64,000 nt of DNA from Rhizopus sp. PT2906 (taxonomy: Eukaryota > Mucoromycota > Mucoromycetes > Mucorales > Rhizopodaceae), in NCBI GenBank assembly GCA_025529335.1, contig JAMYHX010000005.1, forward strand, positions 186,001 through 250,000. The letters are read 5' to 3'. Shown one piece after another: positions 1-10,400 of the stretch. Each line of letters begins with the position of its first letter. The first letter of the stretch is position 1. Below the pieces are notes generated by a model, which was not told the DNA's origin, made no database searches, and worked only from the letters and a program-made list of their open reading frames with translations. Both the position numbers and the translations under genes were made by a program.

Positions 1-164
1 TCAATACTCTCCTTATCAGGGCCGCTCACTATCACTTGGTCCTTGCCTCTTTGAACCCTAACATGCGTGCCTGTTTCCTCTGTCAGTTGCTTCAGTCTGC
101 TACCCTTTTTCCCAATCAAAAGACCATGAAGTGATTTCTTTACAGCATAGCTTTCGGTAATCAT
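1..164 (-). CDS. KH-domain RNA-binding protein, partial
   Basis: The minus strand from an ATG at 164 encodes the front of a KH domain: a GLLIGKKGSRLKQL loop is followed by EETGTHVRVQRG and a short beta strand. The GKKG tetrapeptide is the GxxG nucleic-acid-binding loop of KH domains. The gene runs off the left edge, so its length and other domains are unknown. Candidates include vigilin-type, PNO1-type and ASCC1-type proteins, and the visible part cannot separate them. The ATG may be the true start or may lie inside an exon, because no clear upstream context was resolved. Confidence 0.6.
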   Translation of the reverse strand, partial: MITESYAVKKSLHGLLIGKKGSRLKQLTEETGTHVRVQRGKDQVIVSGPDKESI

Positions 165-595
165 GTTTTGATGACTTTTACAATTATTATTACTATTATT
201 AATAGTGGTGCTAATATACTGCAAGCGATGCTTCACTATACCCTTCAGTAATAGTTTTATTTATAAAGACCTTTGTTGCTCGATAGCTTGTTGTTTGCCT
301 TGTATTTTTCTCCATGCGAAATATTAAAGACATTGCGAAAAATAACTGTATGCGATTTGAACGATGAAATAGGCAAGTGGTAACAGCAGTCACAAAAGGT
401 CCCTTTTTCTACAAAGCCTGACAAAACACTTGTTTTGGAGTATCGCCACTCATCCAACGCTTCCTGCCAAAAGATGGTAAGCATTCTGGTCCTCTTCTCT
501 TACAGTACAAAGTCGTAATATATGGTTTCGTTTATTATACTCAAAGATACCGAGCCGTTCTACCCTCTACCAGCTTCTACCTACTGTTTTCGACT
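165..595. other. AT-rich gap without a supported gene
   Basis: Only short overlapping open frames are present and none has recognisable domains. I see no RNA gene or repeat here. Confidence 0.4.
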
Positions 596-975
596 CGGAC
601 AAATGCGTTCTTTGTCTTTCGTCGGTGGAAGACATACATCACTTCGTCTTTAACTGCCCTAACAAGCAATTCATCTGGAAAACAATATAGGAACAACATT
701 TTAATTCATCTTTTTCAGTTCCAGCCTTATCCCGAGCGCTATTCTACTTTCAATTTCCACAACTCAAAAAACAGTATGATCCACCTGTGCCCGTTATCTT
801 AGGTCATGCCCTTGCTTCTGTTTGGCGGCACCATTGGGCTATGGTCTTTGATCATCAACTTTTTAGCTCTGTGAAGATACGGCGTGATGTTCAACGTCGT
901 GTTCAAGGATCTATTCAAGAAGCACTACTGATCTCACGTGTCTCCCCGCTCCCACTCCCTCATATTATTCTTTAA
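596..975 (+). mobile_element. LINE (non-LTR retrotransposon) 3' remnant
   Basis: The frame at 604-690 encodes CVLCLSSVEDIHHFVFNC, which is the CxxC...HH...C zinc knuckle found after the reverse transcriptase of many plant and fungal LINEs (zf-RVT). It then meets a stop codon. A second frame at about 787-975 encodes an Ala/Val/Trp-rich tail with ASVWRHHW and many Arg residues, typical of the C-terminal region of these ORF2 proteins. The two frames are interrupted, so this is a dead 5'-truncated copy. A (TA)n tract follows about 40 bp downstream, which would suit a degraded LINE tail. Confidence 0.55.
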
Positions 976-1012
976 GCCTTTTGCTATCACAACTGCTAGC
1001 TGCCCACATAGC

Positions 1013-1035
1013 TATATATATATATATATATATAT
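1013..1035. repeat. (TA)n microsatellite
   Basis: About eleven uninterrupted TA units lie just downstream of the LINE remnant. Confidence 0.9.
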
Positions 1036-1140
1036 TAACTTAAACCACTAAACCCTAAAAAACATCAACAAAATCATAAAAATCAAAAACAATGTAGTGG
1101 CTATTTTATAGTTCTTAATAAACCCCGAGTTGCCTTTGGT

Positions 1141-1475
1141 GCTCCTTACAAAAAAAATTGTTTTAGAGTACTTTGTGACAGAAAATTATTTACTCTTATT
1201 ATCGATAAACATATACTGAAAAATGAAAGCAAAGAGCTCAGTAAAAGCACACAAATATGTGCATAATTGACGAATTTGTGACCTCACAAACTTGTCTGTG
1301 TCGATTTTTAAAGCTTAACCACCTTATACAAATAAAAATCGAAAAGGAAGACAAATCGGTTTCAAGAGGAAAGGCACCCTTTTATGTAGATGTTCAAAAT
1401 ATGTCATGGTCAAGAACAACAAAGCATAGAAACTTAGAGATTCTCTCTCTGCCTTAGCAATTGACATTTATGGAC
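1141..1475 (+). pseudogene. Remnant of RuvC/zinc-ribbon nuclease (Fanzor/TnpB-like), C-terminal end
   Basis: One frame encodes DEFVTSQTCLCRF, matching the TSQTC zinc-ribbon entry of TnpB/Fanzor-type proteins. A second frame just downstream encodes GTLLCRC and then, after a TAG, RDSLSALAI, which matches the (N/S)RDxxSA motif that supplies the last RuvC aspartate. The frames are broken, so the copy is dead. The better preserved relative at 62560-64000 shows TSQTCLFC, GSFVC and SRDTVSATAI in the same order. No N-terminal part is present here. Confidence 0.5.
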
Positions 1476-1847
1476 TATACAAGCTCTTTCTATATTCTCG
1501 CCTAGTATCAGTTACTTCAATGATGATTTTATTTGCTGAACACAAGAGAATGGCAGAAATTATTACCTTGAGCTCATGACTGCTTTTTTTGGTTGGATAC
1601 TTAGAATTTTTGAAGATCAAAAGGCTACCAGAGCTGCGGTTCAGTGTAATTACTGACCATAGGCCTTGCTGCAGTAGACTCTTATCAAGTATAAATATCT
1701 CTATCATCACATAAGTAAACAATATCGAATTGTTTTTCTAGTTAACTTTGATTCTTTCCTGACTCTTTCTTCTGACTTTAAACTAAGTAATATATTTTCT
1801 TGCTTTTCTTGCCTCCGTGAGTTTTTTCTTTTTTAAAAGTGCTAGAA
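1476..1847. other. Intergenic region upstream of MAP1
   Basis: This stretch has no gene with recognisable features. The last 100 bases before the MAP1 start are pyrimidine-rich, as is common in leader regions of these fungi, but I cannot point to a specific element. Confidence 0.4.
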
Positions 1848-3356
1848 ATGACAAACGTTTGTTCAACTGAAGGTTGTGAAAAGCCTGCTACTCTTCAATG
1901 TCCTACTTGTATCAAGTTAAAGATTGAGGGTTCCCTGTTTTGCTCTCAGGATTGCTTTAAAAAGAACTGGGTATACAATATATAACCAACAACTTGTTCT
2001 TGGGATATTCACATAAATGATAGGCTCAGCATAAGCTTGTTCACAAGGCAAAGATTGAAAGTAATACAAGATACGTAGAATTGGACAAAGCTAACAGTTG
2101 CTTAGGCGAACCTCACGACCCTTTCCCTAATTATAGATACACAGGTGAACTTCGTGCGGTCTACCCTCTTTCTCCTATGCGTCAAGTGCCCAAAGAAATA
2201 ATGCGCCGTAAGACATTTTGAAGAGAGAGAGAGAAAAAAAAATAGCAGCTTATGTGTCATTATATAGCTGATTATGCTGAAACAAGTATACCTGTCTCTG
2301 AACAACGCACTAGGTCAATTATGAGAGTATTGAATCCGGAAGAAATTGAAGCGATGCGTAAAGTGTGCCAGGTAATTTTTTTTCTTTTACTTGAATAAGC
2401 ATAATAGGGGAAGCTAATTTGTGGGACTATTTGCTGATAGATTGCTCGTGAAGTCTTGGATACTGGTGCTGCCGCAGTTCGCCCTGGTATCACAACAGAC
2501 GAAATTGGTAAAGAAAATGACTTGATAAAATGAACGTCTTTTTGACAGTCTCATATAGATGAAATTATCCATAATGCAACAATTGAGCGTGGTGCTTACC
2601 CTTCTCCTTTGAACTATTACCAATTTCCTAAATCCGTTTGCACGTATGGTATATGAAATAGTTTATGAATAATGAGCAAACAGAATAACATGTGTGTGAT
2701 ATTGTTTAGATCTGTCAATGAGGTCATTTGTCATGGTATCCCAGACAAACGTCCATTGAAGGATGGTGATATAGTCAACTTGGACGTATCATGTTACTAT
2801 AATGGTTTTCATGCTGACTTGAACGAAACTTACTTGGTTGGCAATGTTGATGAAAGAGGCAAACAGTTGGTGCAATGTGCTAGAGAATGTTTGGAAAAGG
2901 CGATCGCAATAGGTAGCCAAAGCAATAGATTATACCATCCTGCATGCTAATAAGTTATACAGCTAAACCTGGTGTTCGATACCGTGATTTTGGCAAGGTC
3001 ATTGAAGAGCATGCCAAAAAGAATGGATTCTCTGTTGTCCGAAGTTTTTGTGGACATGGTATTAACCAACTTTTCCATTGTGCTCCTGATGTACCTCACT
3101 ATGCCAGTAAGTATATTCTGTATTTTTAACAAGAATAATATTCATATCTTTTGTAGACAATAAGGCTATTGGCGTATTGAAACCCGGTCATTGTTTTACA
3201 ATTGAACCCATGATCTGTGAAGGCCACTGGAGAGATGAACTTTGGCCTGATAACTGGACAGCTGTCACATGTGATGGCAAGCGTTCTGCTCAGTTTGAAC
3301 AAACTTTACTAGTGACAGAAACAGGTGTTGAAATATTAACGCAAAAAAGAAATTGA
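1848..3356 (+). CDS. MAP1: Methionine aminopeptidase 1
   Basis: The enzyme removes the initiator methionine from nascent proteins in the cytosol. Eight exons (1848-1970, 2030-2207, 2268-2371, 2441-2507, 2559-2643, 2710-2912, 2963-3106, 3157-3356) join to 367 residues. The N-terminus carries a C6H2-type zinc finger (CSTEGCEKPATLQCPTC then FCSQDCF and HKLVHK) that associates MetAP1 with ribosomes. The catalytic pita-bread fold is intact: ICHGIPD supplies the substrate histidine, NLDVSCYYNGFHADLNETY supplies two metal-binding aspartates, GHGINQLFH the metal histidine, and TIEPMI and QFEQT the two glutamates. Its length matches the family (yeast 387, human 386 residues). The zinc finger identifies type 1 rather than type 2. 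Confidence 0.96.
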
Positions 3357-3388
3357 CGTTTATAGAATTGCCTATAAAGAAAGTTATC

Positions 3389-3631
3389 ATGAGCTCATTG
3401 TTCATCTCTACTTCTTTTATCTTCTTCTACGTGAGCATGGGTGCTATTACTGTTTCTGCTATTGTATGTTCTTATTTTTATTAAAAGTGCATATATAAGC
3501 GGATGATGTTGTAGGAAATCATTCAGCATTTTACTTTATTCATTCGTTTTTCTCCTTCTTTCAAAACTGTTTTAAATCTGCTGGAGAATAGTGATCAACC
3601 CAAGACAGTGGGCTTACTAAATGTGCTTTGA
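3389..3631 (+). CDS. Possible small hydrophobic protein (63 aa), unrecognised
   Basis: An ATG at 3389 opens a 25-codon exon to 3463. A GTATGT intron ends in TAG at 3514, and 39 further codons run to a TGA at 3629-3631. The first 25 residues are hydrophobic and could form one membrane helix or a signal anchor. The second exon is amphipathic with a short polar tail. I do not recognise it. It starts only 32 bp after the MAP1 stop, so the stretch may simply be MAP1 3' untranslated region. Confidence 0.3.
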
Positions 3632-3954
3632 GTCTATCAAGTATTTATCTTGGATGACAAAATAAGACAAAAAGTTTTGAGACGTATTGTATAAATAACT
3701 TTGGTGAAGAGTTGTTATGGTAATTATGCTACAGTGTTTGATTGTTTCTAGATTTCCATCCCTTCTTCAGGAGCGTATAATAGTGATACAAGCAATAGTA
3801 AGAGTTTAACTTGCTCGATACATGCACAAAATGGTCAAACTTTGTAGTAGTTTTGCTATTTATCTGTTTAAATGTATTTAAATATATACAAACATAACAA
3901 AAAGGATCATTAATGCAGGTATAAAAAAGGAGGGGATATATAAATAGGGTTATT

Positions 3955-5063
3955 CTAGTTGAACGAGCTTCTTGTCAAGGCGTCATGCAAAGCGTTTGTT
4001 AACTGTGGGATATCTGAAGGGTCTTGTACTGAACGAGAAGAGATACAAGGGGAATTCTTTAGTAAAATAGATTCTTTCGGTGAGTCACTTGGGCATAAAG
4101 TAATATCTGCTGCGTTCGTAAATGCCTGTAGTTCGTCTTGATCGATCTCTTGATGGTAAAAGTGAACAGGTACAAACTCTGGATTTCCGTAGAGTTGGTT
4201 GATTTGTCGTACAATTTCAGGTACCGCTTCCAATTCACGCCATGACACCTGAGATGAGCATATTTGTATCAGGACAGTATTATTTTTCCACTGAGGATAT
4301 TGACATAATAGGTTGGCAAAGGCGGCAAGCGTATAAAGGATATTGGCTGCACTGGTATCTTCTTTAGAGAGAATGATTTGCTTGTTGGTAAATAGATCTC
4401 GTATTGACTGAGATCTTTTACTGATTGCGTCTTGCTGTTGTGCAACTTGCTGATTGGATATAGGTTAGTTATGATTAAAAAAGAAATATTTAATCCTTTA
4501 CCTCTAATTCTGAAAGATTATATGTTAAAAGAGGCGTTTCTGTCATATAAAAATAAAAAAAAAAAGAGAGGCAAAATGAGGTCTTTTTTTTCTTGTTTGT
4601 TTATAGTTATTCTGCGCTTACCAATTTTGTGGTCTGCCCGTGTTTCGAAACAGTATGATGTCTGATCTACATAAAGTACTTTGCATGAATAATGTCACGA
4701 AAGAATATGGGCGAGTATTTTCTTACTTGACGCATCAACCATTTCCAAAGTATTCAGCTCGGCTAAATTTATCCATGGTGAGCTATTTGGCAGCAAGAAG
4801 TATATTACTATAAATAAGCGTTTAGTTGTCCTTGTTTTAATCCTGTTTGATTGACATGATTGTTTTGATTTACATTTCTTGATAAAAATGTTGGTTTCTT
4901 CATCAAAATAAGCACTATCAAATTCCAAAAAACGAGATAACCTGCTTATTAGGTGTTTTTGGTTCATTGTTAATTCTGACAATAGACTGTCAGTCAGGTA
5001 GATTGATTGCTTTTTGTTGACTAATAATGGAAGTGATGGTATCTGTTCAATAGAAAATGACAT
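3955..5063 (-). CDS. Truncated GT20 family protein (trehalose-6-phosphate synthase-like)
   Basis: Two exons (5063-4727 and 4445-3955, GTAAGA donor) join to 275 residues. Exon 2 aligns by eye with the second half of trehalose-6-phosphate synthases: SIRDLFTNKQIILSKEDT sits where the nucleotide-sugar loop lies, LLCQYPQWKNNTVLIQI where VLVQV lies, and FVPVHFYHQEIDQDELQAF where PIHYLHRSI lies. The usual DRLDYIKG is replaced by SKEDTSAANI, and the RDGMNLV donor-binding loop is replaced by SDSPKESIL. The N-terminal 120 residues lack the glucose-phosphate half of the fold. A catalytic role is therefore unlikely. It may be a regulatory TPS-like subunit or a decaying paralogue. Confidence 0.55.
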
Positions 5064-6488
5064 GGTTTGGTTTAAAATGAAAAGAAAGAAAGTGAAAAGA
5101 GAAATAAAAGACTGAAAAGAGGTTTTATTTAAGGGAGGCCTGAAAAATGGTTTATGCACAGATCTTGATGGTCGGGAAAAACAGGTTTTATTTTTCCGAT
5201 TAGATAATGAGCCCATAAAAGGCAACCTACTACGCAAACCCTTTTCGTAAAAGGATCTTTAGTGATCCACGTGGCTCTAGTAACAAATTGCACGCTGTTT
5301 ACACTTTATTCACATAATCCAAAAATTTGTTTATAATACAAAATATACAAAATACGACATTACTTTCATTTGAAGTGGTATTTTATGCTTACGTGTCTTT
5401 TTTCCCTAATTTATCAAACGTGGATTATGTGAGTTAGCCTTTTCATTTATTCCTATCTTTGTATCTAGCAACAAAAGGGAACGTCTTGCCTCCGAATCAT
5501 TCCTGTTCTATCGCTCACCTAAATAAACACCTCTCGGCTAAAGGAAAATCATATCATCTGAATCGGAAGGGGTTTCGGATGGTTTGTGCTCTTGAGTATC
5601 CGCTATGTCATCATTTGCTGGAGGCAAAACTAATTAGCGCCAGTAAAGAAGTTTGAAAGAAGAAACAGTATTTAAAAAGACGAATACTATATTGCTACTC
5701 TTATTTTTCATTATACATAGACTCACTGAAGGTTTATTTTTGTCAGCAGAGCGATAGAACGTTGTTTGGCTATTTCTTTCAAATGATGCCTTTACTTCTA
5801 CAGGCTTGTTTGAAGACAGGTCAGATTTACAAGCCTTTGTACTTACAAACAAAAAAAGAAGAACCAGTTTAGAAACAAGCCGAGCGTCACTCGTGTCGAG
5901 CCTCATGACTTGGATGTTGTATCACAGGCAACATTGAAATAATTTAGTGATCCTAAATATGCGCCTTAACTCACTCTTTTTTAAGCGTTTAAAAGTAACT
6001 ATTGAATATGCTCGCATATGAGTATTTTCTTAACCCAAACTCATCCGTTATATGTTTTATGTATTATATATATATGTATATATATATATTGACTTGACAA
6101 AGTGTACTAATTGAATCCTTGGTCTCTCTGTTCTCATTGTTAAGAAATGAATCGTTTGTTGCTGTCATTACGAGCACTGAATCTTGAATATGAGTGCTTT
6201 AATGAGCTTGAGTGTTGTTTATGCATTATCAAAGAACTCATTTTACAAAAGTGTGTTGTCAGCCGTTTTTGTATCAATAACCAAGAGCGTAGATTGATTT
6301 AATAATGAATGCGATCCCCCTCCAGTCTTTATATTTTCTAAACGTAGAGCACTGTAAAAGATGCTGCATTAAAAAGGAGGGAAAAGATGACTGTATTTCT
6401 ACTTTTGTCTATTTGTTTATTTGGTATTTCTTTTTATAGATCTTGATGAGAAGCGAAAAATCTGGCCCAAATATGGTCGAACGGAAGG
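5064..6488. other. Gene-poor AT-rich stretch
   Basis: I see a (TA)-rich patch near 6064-6091 and several short open frames. One minus-strand frame at 5634-5906 (90 codons, ATG start) begins with a hydrophobic, signal-like stretch but has no relatives I recognise. No RNA gene or transposon signature was found. Confidence 0.35.
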
Positions 6489-6926
6489 ATGACAGAGATG
6501 GGGAAAACAGTAGCCAAAATTTTCTCTTTTTCCCTTTTCTTATTTTCTTTTTTTATTAGTGTGATCGACTATAAAATGGGTGCCTTTCCAAGCTCAGAGT
6601 ATAATCCATACGACTATTATTACCGACAAAACTATGGATACAGTAATGGATATGATGTAGGATAACGATGAAATAGGAATGCATTACTGATTCTGTTAAA
6701 GTATTATCACAGGTATTACAATCCATACTATCCAGCTGCTTCTTCTTCTTCATCTATGGCTAATAACTATTATCAATATTATCCTTACGGAGCACCAACT
6801 AGCTACAACTATGGTACACCAGCTTATTATGGTACACCTTATTCTACCAACATGTATGGAACATCATACCCTTATGGCTATGGAAGTTATTATCCTACTA
6901 GTTATCCTCAGCGAACATACTTTTAA
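6489..6926 (+). CDS. Secreted Tyr-rich low-complexity protein, splice unresolved
   Basis: From an ATG at 6489 (or 6498) the frame encodes a short polar start, a strongly hydrophobic run of about 18 residues (a likely signal peptide), and then a Tyr/Asn/Gly-rich segment such as NPYDYYYRQNYGY. After a 57-bp interruption at 6657-6713, containing stop codons, Tyr-rich coding resumes in the same frame with YYNPYYPAASSSSS, YYQYYPYGAPTSYNYGTP and a C-terminal YPQRTYF ending at 6926. GTAGGA and CACAG flank the interruption, but that intron would be 56 nt and breaks the frame by one base. Either an unusual splice, an indel or an allele difference is involved. It resembles cell-wall or spore-coat structural proteins in composition only. 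Confidence 0.5.
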
Positions 6927-7420
6927 ATATAGTTCATAATTTGTATACCACTTTCCTCATGTTATGCTTAAAAATACATATATATTGAATATTTCATAAC
7001 ATAGAGAAGATGATGATGTGTACAAATATAATGCATACGTATGACACACACACACCTGTTGACTCTCCCTTTAATGAATGCATAATGCTTTTCTTATTTT
7101 ATTTTTATTATCTCACGAATATGCTTTTTGCGTTTTTTATTATTATCTAAGCTATGAATATTTAAAACTAATTCTTTTGTTAGTATTCTTCATGTTAACA
7201 AACACACACACATACAATCATATCGTCACAAAGACTCGTCATTAGTCTATGTCATTATGTCTAGAATTTCCCAACAAAATTCACTCTATTCTTAAAACTG
7301 TGGCTATTGAAGAAGGCAGGTCTAAAATTAAAAAGAATGTCAAAAGAAATCCATTCACCCTCTTTAGACACTTTGACATCTCGAATTTAAGCTGTTTATT
7401 GAATAATGAAAAGTAGGTAT
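6927..7420. other. Convergent 3' intergenic region
   Basis: This lies between the Tyr-rich gene and the SZT2-like gene, which converge. It contains (CA)-rich runs near 7047-7057 and 7202-7211 and presumably the polyadenylation signals of both genes, but no ORF of note. Confidence 0.4.
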
Positions 7421-10400
7421 TTACTTTATTTGTTTCCAAATGTAACATGATATAATAGTTGCTAGTTGACTAATAGCAACTTTCTCTTCTTCATCCAGTA
7501 TGCATAACCCTGATCTATCCTCTCTACTGTTGATACTAATAGTGACCGCTGTCTCAGGCTTATATACTATACTGAAGAATGCCGGTATATGGTTGATATA
7601 TAATAATAACTGTCTGGTCTCTGCCGTATAGATTTCTCCAGACATGCCAACATAAAATAGCTTTAAATAATCCAAAAGATCATTCCAATCAATGCCTCTT
7701 AGATCCAACATTTTGGAAAGCAAAGGATCTATTTCACGTAAATCAATAGGGCTGAATTGAGAAGCCAAGTCCATCAATTCATAAGGTGATATGCTGTTTA
7801 CTGGATGAGACGCAGTAATCTCATATAATTTGTTCCAATCATTTTCACGCCGATAATAGTAAATAGCCTTTGATTAACTTAGTAAAAGATCATTCATTCA
7901 ATACTGTGTTTACCTTATTTGCCATATCGCTTAGCTTGGCTTTAGCTGCATTAAAGACATCTCTCATAGTGATACTTTCAGGTTCAAGTATTTCATCCAG
8001 GAAATTATGATATCGTCTTGGTCTGACTTTAAGTGCTTCTGACCATGCTTTTCGAGATTGTTCTATACTATCGCAGCAATCCATACCACGATAAGTAATA
8101 AGAATAAAATACTGCAGCGTTACTTTATGCATATTGACATGAGGCTCCCTTCCGATAATCTTTTTGATAGGATTAGGACCAGACATATCAAAGCTTCCTT
8201 GTTGATGTGTGCTTATACTATCACAGCGTTGTCTACTATTACTTTCGTCATCATCATCATCATCCATTGGACATATTAGCAGAGTATAGCGGAAGAAAGA
8301 GGTTTCAGTATCTTTGTGAGCTAAACGCATATCAAAGGATAAGTCGCTTGAAGATACAAAGCAAGCAACTGGATGGCCATTTCTTCTTAATGTCCCAAGA
8401 CCCAGTTTTGAGCCAGAAGCAAACATCCAGGACACAAGGCTGTCTTGTGTATCTTCCACAGGCATTTCATATGTGCCATGAATCATTCTGTTTCTAGCAT
8501 AAATAGCAGGACGATCGTAAATCAGTGCAATATTCTTTATCATGCTCAATAAATCCAAGGACGGTGGCAAAAGATCAACATCGTCCAGACTGCGCTGAAT
8601 GTATCGAAGATGAAAATCAAAAACAAATGAGTTGACATGTATCCTTTGCTTAAATTGGTCACATTCGCCCATAAAGTTTTGAAAATTCTCTCTGCCAACT
8701 TCCAAGCTTTGATGTGAGTGAGGCGAATACTGCAATCGACCATATCTACGATGTAACGTATACAAGGTTACAGAAACAAAGGCACCAGTCAATCGAGCTT
8801 CACACATGATTGATCCTCCTTCAAAAACTTGCAATAGATATACAACTGGCGAATTAACAGAATAGTTCTCAGCGATGGTAAACTGGGACAAATATGTCTC
8901 AAGTTCGTCTGGCTGATCATTCGATGGGCCATAAACAATCAAGTGCATTCCTATGCCTTCCAGATATGAAGCGTACTCTTTCATGAATGTACGTGCGAGT
9001 CTTTCGTACCATGCCGTCATCTCCTCGGATTTACCAAAGTTGTCTATCAACGCGTTATTGAGCTCAGAGGTGAGGGAGGGACTTGCAGTGATTTCAGAGA
9101 AAATAATGGGCGTTCTACAGAAATGCAATAGTCTTGAAGCCTTCAAAATTTCTTGAAGTTCTGGTACGGTCATCATTTCATCAACGGTTCTTGTTTGTCC
9201 CGAACCGTAGTAGCGCTCTGCCCACTTTGTATACACTTTAAAGGCTTTTTCGTGGGCTTCTAAGGGCTTCGATCTTGAGAGATACATGTGCAAATAGGGC
9301 TCACCATGGCGTACAAGATAATCCGTGGAATAAGGAACCTTGTTGAGCTCAATAGGTCGGGCATATGTATCACGTAAAACAGTATTTGCATCAGCCATTC
9401 TTGCTGCTGAATAGATAACATCACCTGTTGAACCGTTTGTAGATTTGGAAGCTGTTTTACAAAGCCTGGCATTGTCAACTATATCAAAGATGTTGTTGGT
9501 TGTAAAAGGCATTATATCAGAAGCTCCTTGTTGCTGCTGTATCTTGTATCTGATGTTAAATTCGTATGTATTCTTTATCAGTTGTTTCAAGCTTTCAAAG
9601 TTGACTATAATCTGATTACTAGGCTTAGGACTACATGGATTGCTGTTTCGCTGCTCTGTAGAACTTGCAGTGCTTTCAATAGACGGAATAGAGGATGACG
9701 AGTCAATTTGAGTTAATCGAACAATCGTGTTTGCCAGACTAGGCGACTTTGCACTACTGTTGCTTGAAATATTCTGAACTTGTGTCAGTGCAGTATGTTG
9801 CAGAGGTGTACTGAGGTTACTTGCAGAGCTGTTGCTTTGTACTAGTGATGGTGGCGTTAGACTGCTTATACAACTACTATTATGAGCCATGATCTTTGAC
9901 ATTTTATCAGTATGATAGAACAATCCCAGCTTTTGGTGCAATATGTTATTTAGAGTCATGTGTCGAGTCTCTTGCAGTACAGTGTTTTTATACATTGTAT
10001 TGAACACATGGTCTGAGAAGTTGTCAGAGCAATTATAGGCATACATTGTCAATTCAGAGACGTCTATTGTCATTAACGTAAAGCTGTGAAAAATTAGTGT
10101 GTCTCTATATTCACTCCCTTTGTGCTTCGAGATGAATCCAGGCAATGGTTTTGACGTGCTTGATGCAAGTGACTCTTGTCGACTATGAATACTAGCAGTA
10201 TCTTCTCTTCTTAGTGAAAGATCCTTTCGATTAAACAATGCTAGCTCTTCTTCAAACGAACTCAGCGGACCCCGAGATTTTTGCGACAAATCCATAGTTT
10301 CTGTACTAAACCTTCTACTAGACGGCTGCGAGTATTTACTAAGGACTTCTGGAAGACCGCTTATGATCAAATACTTGTAGTTTTTATGGTCAAACGTTGG

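Noticed and set aside
5459..5656. 65-codon plus-strand open frame
   Set aside because: It opens with TTG rather than ATG and shows no domain.
5634..5906. 90-codon minus-strand ORF with signal-like start
   Set aside because: It has an ATG and a hydrophobic N-terminus, but no relatives, no supporting introns and a low-complexity composition, so chance cannot be excluded.
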